Below, piece by piece: positions 13,426 to 22,888 of a stretch of 64,000 bases of DNA. The position numbers and the translations under genes are program-made. Location of the stretch: positions 1,798,001 through 1,862,000 of the forward strand of contig JAGTJL010000014.1 of NCBI GenBank assembly GCA_020746875.1. Reading direction: 5' to 3'. The notes below the pieces were generated by a model. The model was given only the letters and a program-made list of their open reading frames with translations, had not been told where the DNA came from and did no database searches. This stretch comes from Rhexocercosporidium sp. MPI-PUGE-AT-0058 (taxonomy: Eukaryota > Ascomycota > Leotiomycetes > Helotiales). How positions within the stretch are numbered: the first letter of the stretch is position 1; each line of letters opens with the position of its first letter.

Positions 13426-14080
13426 TTAATTAAAGAAAAGAAAAAGAAGAAAGACAGGAGGATAGCGACGTATAAGCACGGATATTATATATAAATAAGC
13501 TGAAAAGAAAAAGTTATTATTAACGCGATAAGGAAGCTGTTTATATATACGTCTTAGCGGAATAGCAGGGTCGTAATCATTACGCAACTATATTATTATA
13601 TTTGCATTATTTATATTTTATTTACTTAGTAAATAAACGTAAATACGCTACTAACGCGTAACCTGCTTATCACTTCGCCGACCGAAGACAATTCTTTAAT
13701 AATAATAATAATTGCAGCACTCGAATATGAATATAGGAGCTCCTGTATATACGCGCAAGAATCTTATAACTGAAGTAAATATTTTCTGTTATTTTATAAA
13801 GCTATTCCTATCTGCCAAGCTAGTAATACTGATATATTATGCGGAACGGCTTATAGAATAATCGGACGACGTCCGACGAATTAATCGCAATATAATACTA
13901 TATGCTTAGCGTAATGATTTAAATAACCGCATTAATCTGATTAGCTAAACTTATCGACCGGAATGCGACTGTCCGACTTACCGCGGCCTGGTCCTCGCCT
14001 TAAGCGACGCGAAAGCGTACTAACATATTATTAATTAAAGCATTAATATCGCGGACGCTATTATTAGAAGAGGGAATAAT

Positions 14081-14337
14081 TATTATATATATGCTTATTT
14101 ATTTTATTTATACGGAATCGGGCCCGTAGCATAAGAAGGCCGAGGCTTCTATAGTATTAATAGAATTAGTCTTACTTATATATTTAATCACGCCGGCGTT
14201 TTGCTTCTCCTTATAAGTAACCTCTTTTATATATACGCTTCTTCTCTAGACTTCTTCAAAAGCCAGAGATTAATTCTTTGAATATAATTTACCCTGAACC
14301 TCTACGAAGCTTTGCTTACCGTGAATTCCATCTGACA
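14081..14337 (+). repeat. 3' LTR of element 3
   Basis: Partner of 6048-6304 and better preserved at its 3' end (CATCTGACA). Preceded by a polypurine tract at about 14066-14076. Confidence 0.9.
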
Positions 14338-14342
14338 GTTTT

Positions 14343-17300
14343 TAAGAGTGCTAGCTAGTAATTAATTAGTCCTTTAACTTTTGTAATTTTAAATAATTTT
14401 AGCTTTTTATAATTTAATTTATTACTTAATCGCTTAATTATAATATTCTTTTTAAGTAAGTAAACCTTATCTTTTTCTTTTAATATTAGTTTTATACTAC
14501 GCTTTTTATTATAATAAATAATTAATCTTTATATAATAAATAAAATATCCGTTAATAGTTCGTTATATAATTACTTAAGCTCATCTTTTTATAATATAGC
14601 TTTATACGCGGTCTCTTAACTTACGATTAATATATTATACGCCATTAGGTTATACTTATAATTCGCATAAAACGGCAATATTTTAATAATTTCTTAATCC
14701 GCGTTATTATATATAAACTAAATAATTAAAAGTAATTAAACTTAATTATCTTATTTATAATTTATATAATACTAAAAATAAGTCTTTATTATTTAATTAA
14801 TTCGTTTTATTTAACCGTTAATTTAAGAATAAAATACTATTAATATTTTTTATTTTATTTTTAAAAATAATATTAATATTTTCCAGAACTTTGAGGTAAA
14901 GAGCTTATTTTTATTTAAAATAACCTCGTTTAATATTTTATGATTCGCGAAGATTGTTTAAAGGAATACCTGCGCTATTATTAACGCGTCTTAAGTGCTT
15001 AGTATTAATATTATATACGCGTATTTTATTATCTTATCCGTTATTACGTAAATAAAATCGTAATTAATTTCGGTAATCGGATTTTTCGAGAGTAGTAATT
15101 TGATTACGAAATCTAAGGCTATTGACTTTTATAAGCGTAGCGGTGTCGTTAACGACTTTATAAGCCTATACGGCGTATAATAGTTTGCCTTATTCCGTAT
15201 ATATATATTATAAGACGAAACTACGTCTTTAATTACTTTTTTTATTCCCGGGAAATAATATTCCTTAAAAAGCTTTAATAATATCTTAACTATTTCTTAA
15301 TATTTATAAGCCGGTAGCTTATATTATTCTTTAACGAAGTTTATCTTATTCCGTATAAAAACGTAAACTCGTTCTTAATATAAAAGAGCTCTAGTATTAG
15401 TAAAAGAGAATCCTTTATTTAGCTGCTTTTTTTATTTAATTACTACCGAGTCGTTAACGTAGCCTTTTTAGATTTTCTCGGGGACTTAATTTATTATTAT
15501 TAATTACTTATAATTAATTATTAGCGAATTATTATCTTTTTTAAATACGATATACGACTCGTATATTTTATTTATAAGATATTTTAATTTCTTATTAAAA
15601 GCGTCGGCCTTAGCGTTTTTTATTCTTTTAATATATAAAAATCGAAATTTAATTATAAAAAGTATTTTATATTATTAAACTTATTATTAAGTTAGTTTTT
15701 TAATAATCGTAAAATAAATAAGATTTTTATAATCCGTTAAGATTCGTATTTCGTAAAGCGATTCCTTAAGGTAAACTTTTTATTTACGTATTACGTCCAT
15801 AGCTCCCAGTAATTCTTTATTATAAATATTATAATTAAGTTCTATTAATAAAAATTTCCGCGAATAGTATATAATTAATTATTATTTGCCGTCCTCGCTC
15901 GGTTAGCTTAATACGGCCTTAATAATATAATTAGAAGCGTTTATCTTTATTATAATTTCCTTATTTAAATCGAAAGATATAAGGATTAGTTTTTTAACGA
16001 AAGCTTCCTTAAGGTCTTAAAAGGCTATCTCTGCTTTATCGCTTTAATTAAAGCTTTTATCTTTATACGTTAATTCCGTAAATAATACGGCGATCTTCAA
16101 GTAATTTCGAACGAATCGTCGGTAAAAGTTAACAAATCCTAAGAAAGACTGTACTTTTTTAATATTTATAAGTTTAACTTATTTAACGATTATCTTAACC
16201 TTTTGCGGGTTTATAACTAGTCTTATAATAATTATTATATAACTTAAGAAAATAACCTTTTTCTTATAAAAATAGCACTTCTCGGGTTTCAAGAGTATTA
16301 AAGAAGCTTTTAACTTCTTTAATATTATTATAACGTCTTTTACGTATTATTTCTTTATTTTAGAATAAATTAAAATATCGTTTAAATAATATATATATAT
16401 TACGTTTAAATATTATTATAAAATATTATTAATTAAACGCTGAAATATAATAAGCGCGTTAATTAATCCGAAAGATATAACTGCGTACTTATAATAATTA
16501 AAACGTATATAAAATATTATTTTTTCTTCTTCTTCTTTTATTATTCTTACGAAGTTATACGCGCCTCGTAAGTCTAATTAAGTAAAAATCTTAGCGCCGC
16601 TGAGCTTATCGCGTAGCTCTTTAATTAAAAGTAATACGTAACGATCCTTTTTTATGACTTCGTTTAATTAACGGTAGTCGATATATACTCTTCGTCCGTT
16701 ATCTTTCTTTAATGCGAAGAAGACGTTATTCTCTTAAAGGAATTTAGACTCTCGAATGAATCCTTTCGCTAAGTTTTTATTAATATATTTCTTAATCGTT
16801 ATTAAGTTTATAATTAAATATTCCCGTAATAATTAAAATATTAGTTTCGTGCCTTCGGCTAACTCGATCCGATAATCGTAATCTTAGTATTTAAGTAAGG
16901 CGCTACTGCTTAATTCCTCTTTAAATAATGCCTTAAATTGTTTATATTCTGACGATATATTACTTGTCGTAAGGGTCGTTACTTTGCTTCTTAGCTCTTC
17001 TTTAGAAGTTGCGCTTAACTCTCTTAAGCCTCTTATTAATTTCTTATCTTAAAAACAGCTTTTATAATTACTGAATTCTAGCTTTTACGTTTTTTAGTCG
17101 ATTTTAAAATTATAAAATTATATTTATAATAGTCTTAAGATAATATCGTGCCTCCTAATCCTAATTACATTGAATTAGATATATTCGGAATATTCGCCGA
17201 TTCTTATATATAAAAGTTCCGTTTATATATCGATTAGGCCGTTCGCGGCAAGTCCCCCGTCGGCGAGTATTAGCTAGTACTCGTCCTTTTTAACTTCGGT

Positions 17301-19343
17301 AAATAAGAAATACTAAATCGTAATAATAAGAAATATAAAGTTTTCTTACGCTTTAGAATTTATTATAACTCGTAGTTTCGCTCCTTAAATGTCGACGTCG
17401 AGAGTTAAGTAATTGCCTTTTCTTATAATTGCGAGTATACGCCTGTTTATTCCTTTAACGTAGACTTTTTTAATTAATATATTTTCTTATTACCGATTCT
17501 CTGGGTCCTCGTATAAAATATAATATAATTAATACGTCTTTAGTTTTACGAAAGGTCTAAAGGGTCTCTCGTAATAGGTCTTTAGGTCGTCTCGAGAGTT
17601 AACTTATATTCGGTTCCGTAGTATTTTTGCGATAACTTCTTATACGTTTTTTACGTTTATTTATATTATTATTTACTGAAACGGTATTTCGTCGGTCGGG
17701 ATTAATTAAACGTATATTCGAAAAACGCTATTTTCGACGTCCGCCGTTCTTTAGGCGATACGTAAGTTGTTTCGGAAGACTACCTCGTACTCTTTACCTT
17801 ATTATAATCCCTCGCGTAGAACGATTTTTAGTTCGATATAAGTAACTCTTATGTCGACGTTTATCTAGTGCTTAATATTAAGGGTTTCGCGGGTAAGATA
17901 TTCCTTCCGTTACGTGACTCGCCAGACCTTATATTCTTAAGGTCCAGAAAATACTAGCTCTAATAGTATAGTATTACTTTAGTATTACGAGTCCTCGCTT
18001 TTCTTAATATTAGTTATATCTTCTAGGCTTTGTGCCTTACGTATAATCTCGAATACCTGCTATTAAACGTATCGCTTGTCTTATTAAATCTAGTCGCTGG
18101 ACTTAGGTCCTATTATATACTAGTGGATATAATTATTATCCGTTTCGCTCTACTCGCTGTTTTCTTTACCGCCGTCACCCTTGATCTGACTATTAATATA
18201 ATTAGCGTTAAGCTCGTCTATTATTATATAACGGTAAATAGCGCTAATTTAAACTTCTTTTAATAAGAGAGAAAGAGGTATATTAATAGTATTATACGCC
18301 CTTCGTCTTATAAAGTTGACTTGCCTTTTCCTTATGCCTTTCTTACGATAAGAGCTTGTTATATACCCTGGAAAGTTATATTTATAATATAATTTTTTCT
18401 TACGTTATTCGTTTATGACTTCCTTTAATAGTCCTTTTTATTATATCTTGCCTTTTCTTTTTTTATAAGTAGCGTTATATTTTATGAGGTCCGATTATCG
18501 GTTGTCCTTAAGGTTATCTTATTATTAGCGTCCTTCGTTTAATTAATAACTAAATCGTTTCTAGCCTTTTCTTACGTATATTTATTATTCGCGCTTAAAC
18601 TCGTATAAGCGGTTATTAATTCGGACGGTTTATTTAATAAAGGTAAGAATATCTCTTACTTAAAGATCAATCTTAATAAGTTTTAGTCGGATATAATCCT
18701 TAAGCCCTCGTCGATAGTAGCTAATAAGCGATTAAGAGTTCTAGCTAGTCTTATTAATATGCTTTTAGAATTCCGTAGCGTAAATAATTACGCTATTAAT
18801 CTGCTTTAAGCTATATAAGTAAGTCTTTACTGTTTTGACTTTATTAATATCGCCGAATATTTGCTAAATTTCTTTCTTAAATTCTCTTTAGGTCTTAAAT
18901 ATAATTTATATAACGAGTATAGCCTTATAAGTATTTTTATTTTCGAAATAGTCTTTGAGGAATAGCTCGATCCACCGTATGGCTTCGCCCCTAAAGTACG
19001 ATACCGTCTAAAGGGCGTAGCTTTCGCTAATCGGGAATTTATCGTCGTTAAAATATTAATAAAGTTTTATTTAAAAAATAAAAGTCTCTAAGTCCCTTCG
19101 GTTTCCTTAAAAGGTATTAAAAAGCTTAACTTTTAAAGTTTTTTTTAGTTTATACGTTAAGTAATCTTAAGTATTAAGCATCTCTTTATTTTTGCTTTCT
19201 TTGCGATCCTTCCTCTTAAAAGTAAGTGCGAATAATATAAGTGTATTAATAGTATTGCCTTATAAGCTAAGTACTTAGCCTTTAATTAAAAAGGTTAATA
19301 TAATATACGTGAGTTGGTATTTTTAACGAGAAAGTACTTAAAA
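14343..19343 (-). pseudogene. gag-pol remnant of element 2
   Basis: Minus-strand integrase core is clear at about 15180-14890 (S-I-A-L-D-F-V, I-Y-V-I-T-D-K-I-I-K-Y, F-A-N-H-K-I-L-N-E-V, L-F-T-S-K-F-W-K). RT is near 16700 (R-V-Y-I-D-Y-R), and the protease and gag region extends to about 19300. Stops are scattered through every domain. The 3' end of pol is cut at 14338-14342 by element 3. Confidence 0.8.
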
Positions 19344-19825
19344 TATCACGGTTTATATATTTACTCGGTATAAATATAATAGATTATATTAATCTCAGTG
19401 ATCGAGAAATAAGTATATTACATATAGTAAAATAAATAATAATTAATATAATTAAAATACTATTTTTAGTTAAGCATAAAGCTCTTATTTAATAGTAAAC
19501 GTATTAGTCTTTTATAGAACTTTCGTTTCCCTTAAGACCGCTAAAACCGCTAGACCTTTAACGGTTTATCGGTCTTAGCGGTCGTTACGTAAGGAGGTCG
19601 CGTAATTTAGAGGCTTATTTACCCTTTAATCGTTTATTAATAATAATATTTATATAATATATGACTTATGAAATCTTAAGTATTAAAGTCTTTTAAAAAG
19701 ATATTTCTAAGAGTAATACTCTCTTAATATATTTTTCTTAGGACTTTTACCCTCTTAAGCCTATAATCCTGAGTATTACGCTATCCCGGGGTCCAGTAGT
19801 CACGGGACGCGGAGCGTCCGTAATA
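19344..19825 (-). repeat. 5' LTR of element 2
   Basis: 482 bp, partner of 4603-5084. Followed by the target duplication ATAAA and then the rest of element 1's LTR. Confidence 0.9.
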
Positions 19826-19830
19826 ATAAA

Positions 19831-20283
19831 TACGTTAAGTTATATTAATTTTAATAATCGAGAAGTAAGTATATTATATATAATAAAATAAATAATAATT
19901 AATATAATTAAAATATTATTTTTAATTAAGTATAAAGCTCTTATTTAATAGTAGACGTATTAGTTTTATATAAAACTTTTATTTTCCTTAAATCCCTTAA
20001 ATCCCTCGAGATATTGAATTCTTAAATCCTTAAATCTCTTCTGCTGTCGAGGGATTCACGGATTCGGGGATTTATTACGTGATACGTAGTCGTAAAAACC
20101 CACGGCTATAATATTATTTTTAAGATTATATTATAAATAAAATATTTTAAGTATAAGTAAGTCCTAAAACTCTGTTGGCTCTCGGGAGCCGCGCTCCCAG
20201 AAATTATTTAATTCCTAAGACTACAGTGACTCCTAAAACATTTCCTCCTAGGACCCAGCGGTCGTCCAGGAGCGTCCGTAATA
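19831..20283 (-). repeat. Remainder of the split 5' LTR of element 1
   Basis: Continues the LTR begun at 4572-4602. It matches the reverse complement of the solo LTR at 2685-3142 (for example GGGAGCCGCGCTCCCAG and CCAGCGGTCGTCCAGGAGCG) but carries RIP-type transitions and about 26 extra bases in the ATCC-repeat part. It ends CGTCCGTAATA at 20283, abutting the pogo transposase. Confidence 0.85.
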
Positions 20284-21570
20284 ATTAGGAGGATAATTGG
20301 CTTAAGTAAAGGATTAATAACTAGGGCAGGATCCTATAGCTTAATCCCCGATTTCCTCCATGCCTTCTGAATATTCTCTACTATAAAAGCTTTATTACGA
20401 GCCTCTAAATAGCTCTTAATAAATATAACTTTATCGACGTGATAATTATATCTAAATTTTATTATTTCCCGAATAGAGCTCTTGTAAAACGTAGACAACG
20501 GTAGAAATAGGCTAATATTAAGTAGCTAAAGACGATGAGTTATATACGGAGGTAAACACAATAAAACGATCTTATTTTTAACACATAGTCGAATAACGTC
20601 AAAGCTAATATAAGAGGCATAGCCGTTAAAAAGTATTATGCGATATTCGCTATGTAATCTTACCTTAAATTAAGGCAAAAAGATATTCTTAAATTAACTC
20701 AAACTAATAGAATTATTAATCCACCTATTGTAAAATATAATGATTCAGCTTTTGCTGTCGTACGTAATTAGACGCTATAACCAGGCTTTTTTATAAAGAA
20801 TTCCTTTAAAAAATAATCGCAAGAGCATAAAGGTAGCTATTTAAAGAAACACACTTAATAACAATTGTCTATTCTTTACTCCCATTTTATATAGCAAACG
20901 TTTTTCCCTTAAAATACTTATCCTTAAACACAATAACTCGTTGTTTAGTAATAACTCCTTGCATAAACCCCTTTTCGTTTATATTATATATATCCTGAGG
21001 ATTAATATTATATCGCTTAACTAGAGTCTTAAATAAGTCGTAATATCTTTAATACACTTCTGAGTTATCTGCGTTTGCACGGTCTTTATTAATAAGTTGA
21101 AGATACTTTGATTTAATTTCTAAATAGCGTTAAAAGAAGTATGTTTAATAACTGGCTCTAAGAAGCCTAGAATCACCTTTTGCAGTAAGCAAATCTTGTG
21201 CCATTCGCCGTAAGGATTCGATCCTTGATGGAAATCCCTAGGCCTCTAATTGCCTACACCAGTCGATTAAAGCATCTTTTTTTAAAGGCGTAAGACGTTA
21301 TCGAAGCTTAACATCTTCGGCTTTTAATTTACAGCTCTTGATACGGTCTTATAAGCTTGATTTCGCTACTCTATGCTCTTTAGTCAGTTGCCTTTACGAC
21401 TTAATATTCGAAGAATTAAGCTATTCGCTATAATAATTATTAAGTCGTTAGCTCTTCGGAATGTCCTTATAATCGCTAACCTCTTCGTCCCCTTCGTCAC
21501 AAAGTGTAAATTATTAGTAACCTTTAGGCAATCGTTTAGGACTCTTTAGCTTTAACTTCGGTTTTGGCAT
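20284..21570 (-). pseudogene. pogo/Fot1-type transposase (Tc1-mariner superfamily), RIP-inactivated and truncated
   Basis: From ATG at 21570-21568 (M-P-K-P-K-L-K-L-K) the minus strand reads a CENP-B-like DNA-binding region (D-A-L-I-D-W-C-R-Q-L-E-A, R-I-E-S-L-R-R-M-A-Q-D-L-L) and a DDE domain (N-I-N-E-K-G-F-M-Q-G-V; K-N-K-I-V-L-L-C-L-P-P; I-Q-K-A-W-R-K-S-G-I-K). Many TAA/TAG stops interrupt it. All three expected catalytic Asp positions read Asn (N-E-K-G-F near 20970-20990, F-N-G-Y-A-S near 20600-20625, L-L-N-I-S-L near 20545). The frame is open-ended at 20284, where the LTR of element 1 begins, so roughly 100 C-terminal residues are cut off. Confidence 0.85.
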
Positions 21571-21680
21571 AGTAGGGATGTATTCTAGCGTATTAATTTA
21601 ATGTCAAATAGTTGAATTCTGGCCTATATTTAAGTAAGGGAGCATTGATTCAATATGCGGGGTCACTGCTAAGACTTAAG

Positions 21681-21729
21681 GTGGCCGGTTGTCAAAGGTG
21701 GCCGGTTGTCAAAGGTGGCCGGTTGGCCA
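21681..21729. repeat. 17-bp tandem repeat upstream of the pogo transposase
   Basis: The unit GTGGCCGGTTGTCAAAG is repeated 2.8 times head to tail. It lies about 110 bp upstream of the transposase start, where pogo-type elements carry their terminal or subterminal transposase-binding repeats. That role is inference. Confidence 0.6.
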
Positions 21730-21956
21730 AGTTACTCTTCTAGCATGTGAGCAGCTAACGTCTCTTACTGCAAATTGGCGGGGGTTTTCGAGTCCTTTCA
21801 TGGAAGAATATGACGGGTCAGTCGCCGCTGCAATCCTGTGTATGAGTGCACACAACTGTACGTGACAGCACGTGACCACACGTTTGGTTACGCCACCTTG
21901 TTTACAGCGAGCGGGCCACACATCTGTTGTTAGCTCTTGACGTAGTTCTTTACAAT

Positions 21957-22591
21957 CAGTGTGAGAAAAAAAATTCAAAGTATTCGAATAGAATAGAATA
22001 GAATAGAATAGAATAGAATAGAATAGAATAGAATAGAATAGAATAGAATAGAATAGAATAGAATAGAATAGAATAGAATAGAATAGAATAGAATAGAATA
22101 GAATAGAATAGAATAGAATAGAATAGAATAGAATAGAATAGAATAGAATAGAATAGAATTTAAATAGTACTAATTTTGGCTTGAATAGAATAGAATAGTA
22201 TCGAATACTATTCTGAATACTATTCAACTATTCAACCAAAAATAAAGTATATATTAGAAATCTTATAATTTTAGTAATCTAAGTATTAGAGATTAAGTCT
22301 ATTAATAATAGCTAGATTTAATATTAATCGTAATTTTAGTTCTTTAATTATTAATTCTTAAACGTAGCTTCTCTCTATCTCTAAGCTCTTCTATATTCGT
22401 TTAGAGCGGGTATACCCGTAGCTAAGCCTAATCAGGTATAGTAGATCGCATTTACTTAGTAAGCAGACTATTCGAATAGTCTGAATTTGAATAGAATAGA
22501 ATAGAATAGAATTTGAATAGTACTAAAAATCAGTTGAATAGAATAGAATAGCGCTCACTATTCTATTCTATTCTATTCATTTCTCACACTG
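21957..22591. mobile_element. hAT-type MITE with internal pentanucleotide array
   Basis: 635 bp bounded by 12-bp terminal inverted repeats CAGTGTGAGAAA / TTTCTCACACTG and flanked by a perfect 8-bp duplication TTTACAAT (21949-21956, 22592-22599). An 8-bp duplication and CAGTG ends are the hallmark of the hAT superfamily. No transposase frame is present, so it is non-autonomous. GAATA motifs follow both ends inward: a long array on the left and shorter runs at about 22490-22510 and 22535-22580. The middle (22227-22460) is AT-rich. Confidence 0.85.
21985..22159. repeat. (GAATA)n microsatellite, about 35 units
   Basis: Nearly uninterrupted pentanucleotide array inside the hAT MITE. Its minus-strand translation Y-S-I-L-F repeated produces a spurious 172-aa frame (21709-22227) that is not a gene. 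Confidence 0.95.
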
Positions 22592-22888
22592 TTTACAATT
22601 CAACCTGAGTTCAAGCTCTTGGGATTTCTACCTGATTCGGCCCCTCACAACTAGGAACACGTTAAGTCGTTAGTTCACTGTATGAGTTTAGGTCTACTAT
22701 CGCTTTTTATCCTCCGGTCGCCAAAGGGGCTCGAAACACTTGGGCCCTTCCATCCAATTTCTCGCTTTCCTGAAGCCTTTTTTTTTTCCTGAATAATTCT
22801 CTATCCCTGACTTCAACGCCTGGGGACAGAGTTACTGGCTAGATTTATCCAGAACAGACTTGAATCGCTCACAGGCAACACCAAAATA

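Larger units (their letters stand above)
6048..14337 (+). mobile_element. Ty3/gypsy chromovirus (element 3), complete ends, RIP-dead
   Basis: 8290 bp with 257-bp LTRs (6048-6304, 14081-14337; ancestral ends TGTCATATG and CATCTGACA). A 5-bp duplication GTTTT lies at 6043-6047 and 14338-14342. A purine tract AGAAGAGGGAA lies just before the 3' LTR. On the plus strand, in order: gag with a degraded zinc knuckle (7983-8030), reverse transcriptase (about 9060-9560, YFDD read as YFDN), RNase H (E-T-D-A near 9860), integrase, and a C-terminal chromodomain near 11965-12110 (KDFPEDYNT). It sits inside the 3' interior of element 2. Confidence 0.93.
4603..19825 (-). mobile_element. Ty3/gypsy element 2, complete but RIP-dead, interrupted by element 3
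   Basis: Bounded by two 482-bp LTRs (4603-5084 and 19344-19825) and flanked by the 5-bp duplication ATAAA (4598-4602 and 19826-19830). Orientation is minus: a purine-rich tract AAGAAGGGAA lies just inside the left LTR, RT (R-V-Y-I-D-Y-R-stop-L-N-E) is near 16675-16700, and integrase core is at 14890-15180. Without element 3 it is about 6.9 kb. It inserted into the 5' LTR of element 1. Its interior and LTRs are related to element 1, but the LTR halves differ, so it is a sister family. Stops occur throughout all domains. Confidence 0.9.

Noticed and set aside
18030..18263. 77-aa hydrophobic plus-strand frame
   Set aside because: Antisense to the element 2 gag-pol remnant in AT-rich RIPped DNA; chance frame.
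1..20283. CRISPR-like or tandem array reading of the repeated AT-rich blocks
   Set aside because: Repeats are dispersed copies and LTRs of retrotransposons with target duplications, not regularly spaced units.
21709..22227. 172-aa frame with Y-S-I-L-F repeated many times
   Set aside because: It is the translation of the (GAATA)n microsatellite inside the MITE; no coding context.
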